Source of the DNA: Mogibacterium sp.
GTDB lineage: Bacteria > Bacillota > Clostridia > Peptostreptococcales > Anaerovoracaceae
Assembly (NCBI GenBank): GCA_017404265.1
Contig: JAFRCS010000017.1
Span: 1-64,000 of the forward strand
Length of the DNA: 64,000 nt
Direction of reading: 5' to 3'
In this document: piece by piece, positions 8,042 to 15,078 of the stretch
Layout of the letters: every line of letters begins with the position of its first letter
How positions within the stretch are numbered: the first letter of the stretch is position 1
Translations under genes and position numbers: made by a program
The notes under the pieces: generated by a model
Database searches by the model: none
Told to the model about the DNA's origin: nothing
The model's input: only the letters and a program-made list of their open reading frames with translations

Positions 8042-8068
8042 ATAACAACTCTTTCAGGTTGTTATAAT
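8042..8068 (+). promoter_or_regulatory. Extended -10 promoter overlapped by an inverted repeat
   Basis: ATAACAAC (8042-8049) and GTTGTTAT (8058-8065) form a perfect 8-bp inverted repeat with an 8-nt spacer. The right arm runs into TATAAT (8063-8068), which is preceded by TGT, an extended -10. No T-run follows, so it is not a terminator. It suggests a second regulated start for the reductase gene and those after it. The outer ATAAC/GTTAT arms resemble those in the palindrome at 7401-7424. Confidence 0.5.
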
Positions 8069-8135
8069 AAATCAGTATAGTAAAACATTTCTAACTATAT
8101 AGCTTGTAGAACACATATTGCAGGAGGGAAACAAT

Positions 8136-9128
8136 ATGAAGATTCTGGGTATTTCTTTCGGAACCAAGAACGGAAACAATGACACGATGTGCAGAGTAGC
8201 GCTCGAAGAGTGCCAGAAACTCGGCGCTGAGATCGAATTCATCCACGCATTTGACTGGGATCTCCAGACATGCACCGGATGCGTAGCATGCTCAAGAGGC
8301 CTCGTAATGGGCAAGGGCATGATCTGCACAAGAAAAGATGATTACGCGGCTCTTTATGAGAAGATGGTAGAGGCAGACGGCGTACTCATGGTAGACCCTA
8401 TCTATGAATCCGGCGGCTCCGGACTTTTCCACATCTGCTGCGACAGAATGGGTCCGGGACATGACACAGGCATGCTGTTCATGCTCGACGGAAAACTTAA
8501 AGAGCAGGGAAAAGAAGGTCTCAATCCTCGTATTTTTAAACAGAAGGCTGTTTCATTTGTTGGCATTGGCGGATCTGACTGGGCTTGCCGCGTTGAGACA
8601 GACCATGCAATGCTCGCAATGAGCCCTGGCTGGAAGGTCATCGACAATGACTTCTTCTCATGGAGCAAAGACGTTATCATGCAGGATGATAAGGTAGAAC
8701 GCATGAAGGAGATCGGCAGAAACCTTTTTGATGCTGCTCAGTATATCATCGACAACGATGTCATGATCCCGGGCTCTGAGAATCTTGACCTCTGGAAGGG
8801 TGAAGCAGGCGGATGCCCGCATTGCCACGGCAACAACTTCTATATCTTCCCTGGCACAAACCATGCTGTCTGCGAGCTTTGCGGTCTTGAAGGCCATCTT
8901 GAACTGACAGACAACGGCATGAAGCTTGTGAACGATCCTGAGTTGGGCGAGAACGGAACTATCGAGCACTGCCACGATCTGCTTTCAGGCAAAGCTGCTC
9001 ATGGCGCAGACATCTTCCAGAACGAAGGAAGACTCATGAACCTCTTCAAGGATCCTGAGTTCAAGGCCCGCAAGGAGCACTACACAGCTGTTATAGCTCC
9101 TACACCTTCGCCTTCAAAAGCAAAATAG
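8136..9128 (+). CDS. Flavodoxin-fold NAD(P)H:FMN reductase-like protein with Cys cluster and zinc ribbon
   Basis: The 330-aa protein starts MKILGISFGTKNGNND, a typical beta1-loop phosphate-binding start of NADPH-dependent FMN reductases and iron-sulfur flavoproteins. Cysteines 46, 49, 52 and 64 (CTGCVAC plus one) could hold an iron-sulfur cluster. The flavin domain ends near residue 205 and is followed by a zinc-ribbon-like module (CPHC at 227-230, CELC at 246-249). I chose the ATG at 8136 because GCAGGAGGG lies just upstream; an upstream TTG at 8118 would overlap that site. It probably transfers electrons to a small molecule or partner; the substrate is unknown. Confidence 0.82.
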   Translation: MKILGISFGTKNGNNDTMCRVALEECQKLGAEIEFIHAFDWDLQTCTGCVACSRGLVMGKGMICTRKDDYAALYEKMVEADGVLMVDPIYESGGSGLFHICCDRMGPGHDTGMLFMLDGKLKEQGKEGLNPRIFKQKAVSFVGIGGSDWACRVETDHAMLAMSPGWKVIDNDFFSWSKDVIMQDDKVERMKEIGRNLFDAAQYIIDNDVMIPGSENLDLWKGEAGGCPHCHGNNFYIFPGTNHAVCELCGLEGHLELTDNGMKLVNDPELGENGTIEHCHDLLSGKAAHGADIFQNEGRLMNLFKDPEFKARKEHYTAVIAPTPSPSKAK

Positions 9129-9140
9129 TCAACATATCTA

Positions 9141-9166
9141 AAGGAGCCGCTTTGACGCGGCTCCTT
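9141..9166 (+). terminator. Strong intergenic hairpin inside the accessory cluster
   Basis: AAGGAGCCGC and GCGGCTCCTT form a perfect 10-bp stem around a 6-nt loop. The tail ATTATTATAA is poor in consecutive T. It is more likely a partial terminator or a 3'-end stabiliser that raises reductase mRNA relative to downstream genes than a full stop. Confidence 0.55.
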
Positions 9167-9193
9167 ATTATAAATAATTGAAAGGAGTTCAAA

Positions 9194-10069
9194 ATGAACA
9201 GACCTGATTTTTATCCGGTAAGAAGCATCATCCTCGTTGACCTCGCTCATGAGGACTACAGGATCAAACTTGAGAACTGGCTGTACAGATATCATGTTCC
9301 TGACAGCATCTCACAGTTCGGGCCATATGTAAGCAAATACGCTTTCTATCCAGCACTCCCGACTCCTCCGGGTGGAGCAAGATTAGGAACAGTAAGGATG
9401 CAGATGACAGAGCACTACTGGCTCGCAAATCCTAACGACCTTGGATTCGCCAAGGATCACCACAAGATCCTCACGGAGTACTTCCCGACAGATGTACTCG
9501 TATGGCAGAACAATATTCCTGACGCAGGACACTCGCACAGCATCGACAAGTCCGAAGAGATCAACATAGAAGGCGATGATGCACGTGCAACAAAGGGCGA
9601 CGAGGCTGCAGGAACAGTTCCTTTCATCTTCGCATTCGTACCTGTATGGTGGGAAGAGGACTTCAAGGGCGAAGGACGCACTGTTGAGGACGGACCTAAC
9701 TACAGATGGATGTTCATGGTCAAGTATCCTGAAGGCGTAAGCGCAGAGGAAGGCGACAAGTGGCTGAAGGAAGAGTTCATTCCTGCATGGACTTCGCATG
9801 AGGGATGCACACGCTGCGTGTCCAGCAAGATCAAGAAAGAAGTAAACAACTGCGAATTCGACCGTATCGTTGAGATGTGGTTCGAGTGCCAGACGGCATG
9901 GTGCGACGCTGCTGCAGCTGCGGCTGAGAAGTGCGCAAAGCCTGCATGGGCAGAAACAGAAGACTTCCCGTATTTCAAGAAGTCCTATGGCATCAGCGGC
10001 ATCTTCCTGTCGGATTACGCCAGATCAGACAATCTGACACAGTATCGCGGCTACATAACAATGAGGTAA
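9194..10069 (+). CDS. Duplicated dimeric alpha/beta-barrel (EthD-like) protein
   Basis: The 291-aa soluble protein appears to hold two ferredoxin-like halves. The first has WLYRYHVPDSISQFGPYVSKY, and the second has EGDKWLKEEFIPAWTSHEG after a linker at about residues 125-150. The HxP...GP...Y pattern recalls EthD and related dimeric alpha/beta-barrel proteins, so one chain may form the whole barrel. No signal peptide is present. AAAGGAG precedes the ATG, and only 4 nt separate it from the beta-propeller gene. It could bind or isomerise an aromatic or polyketide-like substrate, but that is inference and family assignment is tentative. Confidence 0.6.
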   Translation: MNRPDFYPVRSIILVDLAHEDYRIKLENWLYRYHVPDSISQFGPYVSKYAFYPALPTPPGGARLGTVRMQMTEHYWLANPNDLGFAKDHHKILTEYFPTDVLVWQNNIPDAGHSHSIDKSEEINIEGDDARATKGDEAAGTVPFIFAFVPVWWEEDFKGEGRTVEDGPNYRWMFMVKYPEGVSAEEGDKWLKEEFIPAWTSHEGCTRCVSSKIKKEVNNCEFDRIVEMWFECQTAWCDAAAAAAEKCAKPAWAETEDFPYFKKSYGISGIFLSDYARSDNLTQYRGYITMR

Positions 10070-10073
10070 TAAA

Positions 10074-11465
10074 ATGGCTGGAGGAAAATATTTTTACTCA
10101 AAAGGAGAGGGGAACGACGGCTACATAAAGAACCTGGAAGTCCTTGGCTACTGCGATCTTGACGGCAAAGCGGGAATGTTCCAGATGGCTCTTTACCGCA
10201 CCGCGGAAGGCAGATATCTGCTCTACGGCGCTGCTTTCGCAGCCGGCCCTGAGGGAGTAGGCATCATGATAAGCGATGTCACTGACCCTAAGGATCCGGT
10301 CTTTATCAAGAAATGGCGTCCTTTCGATATCGAAGAGTATCCGACAACTTCCATTCCTAAGGTGCAGATCGCTGAAGATAAGCTCGTTTTTGCTCTCACG
10401 TCGGGCAGCGGCCCGGGAGTGCTGGTCGGAGACCGCGCAAAGATGAAGAGCCTTCAGGGCATCATGGTCTATGACCTTAAGAAGGACCCTGAAAACCCTG
10501 AGTTTCTCGGATACTGGGACTGCGGAGTCCCGTATTCCATGGGAGTCCACAGATTCATGTACAACGGCGGCAATTATGTACATCTGTCAGCCGAGGCCGA
10601 TGAGCATGAAGGCATGATCTACAGGATAGTGGATATCTCCGATCCGAAGAATATCAAAGAGGTCGGAAGATGGTGGGCACCTCATCAGTACATTTACGGC
10701 GTACCGGGAAGGGAAGTCGACCACTCGGCTCCTCATAACCCTGACTTCATGGATAAAGGCTGGATGCACGGACCTCCGTTTGTACTTGGCGACAAAGCGT
10801 ATCTCGGATACGGCGGAGACGGTCTTTACATCCTTGATGTTTCAGACTTTACAAGGCCTAAGGCTCTTGGACAGCTGAGATTCATGCCGGCATTCTCAAG
10901 CAGACTTGCCGGAGCAAGGACACATACTGCGCTTCCGCTTAAGGGAAGGGACCTCTGTGTCGTTATGAACGAAGGAGAGAGGTTTGGTTTCATAAAGGAC
11001 GGAATGGTAAAGGAAGCTCAGGCCGTGAACCAGATCATCATGGTCGATGTCAGCGATCCTACGCATCCTGTTATGATAGCGACATTCCCGTATCCGGAAG
11101 TACCGGAAGATTTCCCGGCACCTAACTTCAACACTTACATGCTCGCGGAAGGATCGAAGGGCGGACCTTTCGGACCGCACAACCTGCATGAGCCTATGGA
11201 CAACAAGCCATGGCTTGAGCAGAGAACGGACGTGGTATATGACTGCTACTTCGCGGCCGGTCTCAGAGTATATGACGTATCGGATCCTTACTATATCAAG
11301 GAGAAGGCATACTTCATACCTCCGAACCCGGAAAAGAAGTTCTTCCCGTTCCCGGGCCCTATGATGGCCATGACGGAAGATGTAGTCGTAGATGACAGGG
11401 GATACATTATAGTCGACGCAAACAGCGACGGTTTCTACATCCTTCGCAAGACATATGAAGACTAA
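10074..11465 (+). CDS. Cytoplasmic LVIVD-type beta-propeller protein
   Basis: The 463-aa protein has about seven blade repeats of the form G-hydrophobic-x-V-x-D-V-S-D-P-x-x-P, near residues 63, 128, 181, 250, 320, 396 and 453. LVIVD propellers are often surface proteins, but this one has no signal peptide or anchor. Histidines are concentrated in loops (159, 170, 204, 217, 221, 232, 284, 369, 372; e.g. DHSAPH, MHGPP, THTALP, PHNLHE). This could form a metal site as in other enzymatic propellers; that is inference. The gene starts 4 nt after the previous stop with GAGG in the overlap, so the two proteins are probably made together. Confidence 0.75.
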   Translation: MAGGKYFYSKGEGNDGYIKNLEVLGYCDLDGKAGMFQMALYRTAEGRYLLYGAAFAAGPEGVGIMISDVTDPKDPVFIKKWRPFDIEEYPTTSIPKVQIAEDKLVFALTSGSGPGVLVGDRAKMKSLQGIMVYDLKKDPENPEFLGYWDCGVPYSMGVHRFMYNGGNYVHLSAEADEHEGMIYRIVDISDPKNIKEVGRWWAPHQYIYGVPGREVDHSAPHNPDFMDKGWMHGPPFVLGDKAYLGYGGDGLYILDVSDFTRPKALGQLRFMPAFSSRLAGARTHTALPLKGRDLCVVMNEGERFGFIKDGMVKEAQAVNQIIMVDVSDPTHPVMIATFPYPEVPEDFPAPNFNTYMLAEGSKGGPFGPHNLHEPMDNKPWLEQRTDVVYDCYFAAGLRVYDVSDPYYIKEKAYFIPPNPEKKFFPFPGPMMAMTEDVVVDDRGYIIVDANSDGFYILRKTYED

Positions 11466-11946
11466 AAGAAAAGAAGTATTGACGCTGGCAGCACTCATAG
11501 CAGTGCTGCCGCCTTTATGGGCGGTATTAAGTCCATACATTGGAATATCTGTGGGACCGGTAGCTCTTATCTGTGCCGGAATATATGCAACGAACGGCAA
11601 TAAATTTGAGGATGCGCATAAAATAGCGCTTGGCTATCTGGCAGGGGACATATGGGCTCTGATAGTATTTGAGATCATGGCTCATACGCCTTTTAATGCC
11701 GATCTGACGCTGTTTTTATCGCTTGCCGTATTCGGATTCATCCTGGTAATTATTTCGTCAAAATGGGCGAATATTATCCATATGCCTTCCTGGCTTACAG
11801 GGTGGGCGATAGGAATGCTGGCCATGAACCTGGACAAAACAACACCTGTACTCAGTCTTACTGTACAGATCGGTGTTGCGATGCTTGCAGGAGTGTATTA
11901 TGTTGGTGCGTTGCTTGATAAGATACACAAGATGTTGAATAAATAA
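11455..11946 (+). CDS. DUF1097-like membrane protein
   Basis: The 163-aa protein has about five membrane helices and resembles the YcdZ/DUF1097 group in size and layout, including a small-residue-rich segment (SVGPVALICAGIYA) and a late glycine-rich helix. It overlaps the propeller gene by 11 nt, so it belongs to the same operon. A strong terminator follows. It could be a transporter for the substrate handled by the cluster, though no transport function is proven for the family. Confidence 0.65.
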   Translation: MKTKRKEVLTLAALIAVLPPLWAVLSPYIGISVGPVALICAGIYATNGNKFEDAHKIALGYLAGDIWALIVFEIMAHTPFNADLTLFLSLAVFGFILVIISSKWANIIHMPSWLTGWAIGMLAMNLDKTTPVLSLTVQIGVAMLAGVYYVGALLDKIHKMLNK

Positions 11947-11978
11947 CGAAAAATCCATAAAAATATTATCGATTTAAG

Positions 11979-12021
11979 AAGAACCGTGCGCTGAAAACGT
12001 TGAAATTCCACGGTTCTTTTT
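11979..12021 (+). terminator. Intrinsic terminator of the accessory cluster
   Basis: A 10-bp stem (11979-11988 with 12009-12018, AAGAACCGTG / CACGGTTCTT) encloses a 20-nt loop that has its own AACGTT dyad. TTTTT follows. It closes the 7523-11946 transcription unit. Confidence 0.85.
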
Positions 12022-12042
12022 AGTTTTTGATGGTTAAGGGTG

Positions 12043-12048
12043 TATAAT
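12043..12048 (+). promoter_or_regulatory. -10 element for the secreted-protein pair
   Basis: A perfect TATAAT preceded by GTG lies directly after the cluster terminator. Transcription from it would start near 12055, upstream of the preferred ATG at 12124. It overlaps an in-frame GTG at 12040, which argues against that codon as a start. No clear -35 is seen. Confidence 0.5.
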
Positions 12049-12123
12049 AACAAAGTCTTAACAGGTATTAATATAGACGATAATAAATTATCGTTATTAT
12101 ATGAAAACAAGACTTCCGTTACT

Positions 12124-12663
12124 ATGAAATCACTCAAAAGAACAACAAAGAATCTGCTTTTGTGCGTATTGATAGCTTCTGAAGTATTCATGTGTTCGTT
12201 TATCGGATCGGATATTTACGGTATATCCACCGAAAGGATCAATGAAAGGGAAAAGCAGGAGTCACTTGACTTAGTTTCATTCAGACTAAGCTCAGTCTCT
12301 GCAGTTCCAATGTTTGCAGCAAGCCCGGTAATACCAATGCATATAGAGAACACCAGATGGAAAGGTCCTGTACTGTCAAAGAGAAGGGGAACAATAACCG
12401 GTCCGTCGGGCAAAGAAACGTATTACAACCTCAATATGACAGGCGTAGTAAACATAATGAGACGCATGGGCAACAATGATGAATACTGGGTCAGAGATGA
12501 CGGTGTAAAGATGCTTGGCGACTATATCATGGTAGCTGCAAATCTGAATATAAGGCCAAGAGGATCCCTTATAGAAACATCTCTTGGAACCGGAATAGTA
12601 TGTGATACCGGAACATTCGCAAAACGCAATCCTACACAGCTGGATATAGCTGTCAGCTGGTAA
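12124..12663 (+). CDS. Secreted or anchored protein with 3D/double-psi-barrel-like C-terminus
   Basis: With the ATG at 12124 the product is 179 aa. It begins with a positively charged N-terminus and a hydrophobic segment (about residues 9-30) that acts as signal peptide or anchor. The C-terminal ~95 residues contain ETYYNLNMTGVVN and GTGIVCDTGTFAK...QLDIAVSW, with spaced aspartates like those of 3D/RlpA-like barrels of cell-wall proteins. Assignment is by pattern only. No strong ribosome binding site is visible. The next gene is a predicted wall-cleaving protein 24 nt downstream, so the two may act together on peptidoglycan. Confidence 0.65.
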   Translation: MKSLKRTTKNLLLCVLIASEVFMCSFIGSDIYGISTERINEREKQESLDLVSFRLSSVSAVPMFAASPVIPMHIENTRWKGPVLSKRRGTITGPSGKETYYNLNMTGVVNIMRRMGNNDEYWVRDDGVKMLGDYIMVAANLNIRPRGSLIETSLGTGIVCDTGTFAKRNPTQLDIAVSW

Positions 12664-12687
12664 ACGCCAACAGAAAGACTATTTGAA

Positions 12688-13437
12688 ATGACACAAGTAC
12701 TATACGGCATAAAAAGAGAACAGCTTATAAAGTTTATCATCGGCGAGCTTCTTGCCATGGCTATTGCAATGGTTGTTATCTACAACATCTCATGGGATCA
12801 TATCATTGGAAAAAGAGTGGAAACATGCTCGGGTATGATCATTTCAACGATGGAGATGTTTGATGACTATTCCTACAAAGCAACTACATCTATCGTTGAG
12901 CAGATCAGGGAAGACAGGGATGAGACTGTATGGGTAAAGCATGACGATGTCAACTACAGAACAGGCCCAAACACCAGATATGCGTCGATAGGAACCCTGG
13001 ATGAAGCTGAATCCGTTGAATTGCTTGGCGTTACGTATAACGACTGGAGTCTGGTAGAGATCGATGAAGAGCAATATTATATAAAAAGCAGCAATCTTAC
13101 TGATGATCCGCCGCTTATAACGGCTACAGGCCAGAAGGGGGAGTATCAGAAGTACGCGCTTTCTCTTATGGATGATTACGGATGGGCAGCTTCAGAGATA
13201 ACACCTTTAATAAATCTCTGGAACAGAGAGTCAGGTTGGAATCCGAGTTCGCATAATAAATCATCCGGAGCACACGGAATACCGCAGGCTCTTCCGGCAA
13301 GCAAGATGGCATCTGAAGGAAGTGATTATTACACTAACGGAAACACACAGATAAGATGGGGGCTGGGTTACATCAGTAGAAGATACGGTTCTCCATCAGC
13401 CGCATGGAGACATTTCTGTTCTTATAACTGGTATTGA
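12688..13437 (+). CDS. Membrane-anchored SH3b + transglycosylase-like protein
   Basis: The 249-aa protein has an N-terminal membrane segment (about residues 14-34), an SH3b domain (about 80-137, with DVNYRTGPNTRYASIG), and a C-terminal lysozyme-like domain (about 150-249). The last domain has NRESGWNPSSHN, with candidate catalytic Glu181, then SGAHGIPQALPASKM and IRWGLGYISRRYGSP. These features match the aggregation-promoting-factor/transglycosylase-like group. It probably binds and cleaves peptidoglycan outside the cell. A strong terminator follows, and it is the last right-going gene. Confidence 0.85.
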   Translation: MTQVLYGIKREQLIKFIIGELLAMAIAMVVIYNISWDHIIGKRVETCSGMIISTMEMFDDYSYKATTSIVEQIREDRDETVWVKHDDVNYRTGPNTRYASIGTLDEAESVELLGVTYNDWSLVEIDEEQYYIKSSNLTDDPPLITATGQKGEYQKYALSLMDDYGWAASEITPLINLWNRESGWNPSSHNKSSGAHGIPQALPASKMASEGSDYYTNGNTQIRWGLGYISRRYGSPSAAWRHFCSYNWY

Positions 13438-13444
13438 TATAAAG

Positions 13445-13469
13445 AGGGGCTCATAAAAGAGCCCTTTTT
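13445..13469 (+). terminator. Intrinsic terminator after the transglycosylase-like gene
   Basis: GGGCTC (13447-13452) pairs with GAGCCC (13459-13464) around ATAAAA, with two further weak pairs at the base, and TTTTT follows. It begins 8 nt after the stop codon. Confidence 0.9.
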
Positions 13470-13484
13470 GATTTGAGATAACTA

Positions 13485-13508
13485 TTCCTAAAATCATAAT
13501 TTTCGGAA
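13485..13508. repeat. Imperfect 10-bp inverted repeat
   Basis: TTCCTAAAAT (13485-13494) and ATTTTCGGAA (13499-13508) mirror each other with one mismatch around CATA. Symmetry extends weakly outward as AAC...GTT (13480-13513). It lies just after the terminator, so a protein-binding site is possible. Confidence 0.45.
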
Positions 13509-13970
13509 GTGTTATACACCCAAAACAGCATATATACACTAATGTGGCCACAGCGCTTCTCTCATAAACAAGAACGCATAAATCAATTTTTTATTATTTT
13601 ATATACTATAGTCATATTTATATCTGTCACTAACCTTCTCATTTGATTTTTCGTAATAATGTTTTCCAATATATTTGAGCAGAAGAATTATCAGCAGTAC
13701 CTGTTCATTGTTCAACTATATTGATCCCGTTCACACTGCCTTTCACGCTTCAGATCGTGGATCCGTGGTCTGTCATGGTCGATTTATAAGCCATTAGGCA
13801 CTAAGTGTGCCGGACATGAAAATCTGCAAAAAAGGCTGAAAAAACGAGGCCGTATTTTTCGATTTAAGCGATTTTTTTAAGTCATCCTGACCCGTAATAC
13901 CTTGGAAAACAGCCCTGAAATCCGCTTATTTCAAGACTTTCAAGAATTCTCATATTTTTTACTAAATGAA

Positions 13971-14020
13971 GATCCGAAGCATGGCTGCCGGGATACACGG
14001 AACGGTCATAGCTTCGGATC
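13971..14020. repeat. Perfect 10-bp inverted repeat with 30-nt loop
   Basis: GATCCGAAGC (13971-13980) and GCTTCGGATC (14011-14020) are perfect complements, and ATG/CAT can extend the stem past one bulge. It is 56 nt downstream of the left-going LysM gene stop. No T-run follows on either strand, so a normal terminator is unlikely. It may be a structured RNA or a mobile-element remnant. Confidence 0.55.
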
Positions 14021-14075
14021 AATCATATAAAACACACTTCTAGACATACGTCAGGGAGACATATGGTGCTAGCAA

Positions 14076-14387
14076 TTAATAAATCGGGATAAATATCGTC
14101 TCTCCCGGCCTGATGTCGCTCTCATCGATATCATTGATTTCATAAATATCATATATGGCATCTCTGATATCTATATGAGAATCAGGATTGTAGGCTTCAA
14201 CCAGGTTCCAGAGATTGTCTCCGTCCTGAATCGTGACCTGCTTATATGTACGGATAGCTGCAGCCTGCGCCTGAGTGGCTCCGATAATGCTGTAACCTGC
14301 GAAGATCAAAATCATAATGCTTATAACGACAGCCAGGAAGAACCTGACCGGATCTACTATTCTGTAATGATGTTTTCTCTGTTTCAT
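14076..14387 (-). CDS. YneA-like LysM membrane protein, probable SOS cell-division inhibitor
   Basis: The 103-aa protein has one membrane segment (about residues 14-35) and a C-terminal LysM-like domain (YKQVTIQDGDNLWNLVEAYN ... GETIFIPIY). This is the architecture of B. subtilis YneA, which blocks division during DNA damage. I prefer the ATG at 14387, preceded by GGTGAG, over the one at 14411. The promoter is fully consensus and lies between two LexA-type boxes, which strongly supports SOS control. No lexA lies next to it. Other short TM-LysM proteins exist, so the role rests on architecture plus regulation. Confidence 0.8.
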   Translation of the reverse strand: MKQRKHHYRIVDPVRFFLAVVISIMILIFAGYSIIGATQAQAAAIRTYKQVTIQDGDNLWNLVEAYNPDSHIDIRDAIYDIYEINDIDESDIRPGETIFIPIY

Positions 14388-14427
14388 ATCACTCACCGCT
14401 TTCCGGATCAATTACAAATAATATCCT

Positions 14428-14439
14428 GAACACATGTTC
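14428..14439 (-). promoter_or_regulatory. LexA-type box downstream of the -10
   Basis: GAAC-ACAT-GTTC is a perfect GAAC-N4-GTTC dyad and fits the Firmicutes SOS box CGAAC-N4-GTTCG except at its outer bases. It sits at the expected transcription start of the YneA-like gene. Confidence 0.7.
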
Positions 14440-14446
14440 TGATAGC

Positions 14447-14475
14447 ATTATAAACATCCGTTCTTTTTATGTCAA
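14447..14475 (-). promoter_or_regulatory. Fully consensus sigma-A promoter of the YneA-like gene
   Basis: Read on the minus strand, TTGACA (14475-14470) and TATAAT (14452-14447) are both perfect and separated by 17 nt. Such a strong promoter needs tight repression, consistent with the flanking LexA-type boxes. Confidence 0.92.
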
Positions 14476-14483
14476 TACCTTTT

Positions 14484-14497
14484 CGAACAAAAGTTCT
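14484..14497 (-). promoter_or_regulatory. LexA-type box upstream of the -35
   Basis: CGAAC-AAAA-GTTCT differs from the Gram-positive SOS box CGAAC-N4-GTTCG at only the last base. It lies 9 nt upstream of the -35 hexamer. Confidence 0.8.
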
Positions 14498-14514
14498 ATT
14501 TTATTATCATACAT

Positions 14515-14547
14515 TAAAAAAGGCCCTCCGTATCAGCGGAAAGCCTT
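14515..14547 (-). terminator. Intrinsic terminator after ybaK
   Basis: On the minus strand AAGGCTTTCCG pairs with CGGAGGGCCTT over 11 bp (two G-U pairs) around CTGATA, followed by TTTTTT. It ends the mutS-to-ybaK unit and insulates the SOS-type gene from it. Confidence 0.9.
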
Positions 14548-14589
14548 GAAATTTCAACGATTATTTAATTTATAATATTAACAGTTATA

Positions 14590-15078
14590 TCAGTATTCTG
14601 TCAGATCTGTAAATATTCCACCCGTTACGAAAGCTAATTCTTCAGGATCCAGTATGATCTGCACTCCCCTCTTTCCTGCGGAAAAGTAGATTTTTTCATA
14701 CAGCTGAGCTGTCTCATCTATATATGTAGGGAACGTTTTTTTCATTCCTATCGGAGAACAACCTCCCCTTATATATCCTGTTATATCGAGTATCTCTTTG
14801 ACGTGTATCATTTCTATCTTCTTGTTGCCGGAAGCCTTGGCAGCTTTCTTTAGATCGAGTGATTCCGCCACAGGAATGACGAACACGAAGAACGCGTTGC
14901 TGTCGCCTCTTGTTACCAGTGTCTTGAATACTATTTCAGGAGCAACACCGAGTTCCGCGGCCGCGTGAACTCCGGAAAGATCGGATTCATCATAATCATA
15001 GGATGCCATCTCATAGTCGAGACCGGCTGAATCCAGAAGTCTCATAGCGTTTGTTTTCTGTATCTTTTCTTTAGCCAT
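14590..15078 (-). CDS. ybaK: YbaK/EbsC family Cys-tRNA(Pro) deacylase
   Basis: The 162-aa protein is a free-standing editing domain that hydrolyses Cys-tRNA(Pro) made by prolyl-tRNA synthetase. Family marks are KTLVTRGDSNAFFVFVIP, the SGNKKIEMIHVKE segment, and GYIRGGCSPIGMKK with its conserved glycine-rich loop. It overlaps the VTT membrane protein gene by 8 nt, so it is the last gene of a polycistronic unit. Confidence 0.93.
   Translation of the reverse strand: MAKEKIQKTNAMRLLDSAGLDYEMASYDYDESDLSGVHAAAELGVAPEIVFKTLVTRGDSNAFFVFVIPVAESLDLKKAAKASGNKKIEMIHVKEILDITGYIRGGCSPIGMKKTFPTYIDETAQLYEKIYFSAGKRGVQIILDPEELAFVTGGIFTDLTEY

Larger units (their letters stand above)
13471..14075. other. Gene-free convergent gap
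   Basis: This ~600 bp lies between converging transcription units. I find no credible gene: the longest open stretch of note (13725-13880, + strand) has no start codon. The left half is A+T-rich. The right half is more complex and contains the inverted repeats at 13487-13506 and 13971-14020. The GGCAC...GTGCC hairpin near 13797-13811 and the T-rich stretches could belong to a degraded mobile-element end or an unannotated small RNA. Confidence 0.6.

Noticed and set aside
8042..8068. Terminator after the 7523 membrane protein gene
   Set aside because: The hairpin has no T-run and instead overlaps a -10 element, so an operator role is more likely.
12040..12123. GTG start for the 3D-like protein giving 28 extra residues
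   Set aside because: The GTG overlaps the -10 TATAAT element, so it would lie upstream of the transcript start.
13480..13513. dif-like site near the Xer-type gene
   Set aside because: The dyad shares only the ACTTCC edge with Firmicutes dif; the TATATA-type centre and the XerD half site are missing.
13725..13880. 51-codon open frame in the convergent gap
   Set aside because: It has no start codon and no ribosome binding site, and the residues match nothing I recognise.
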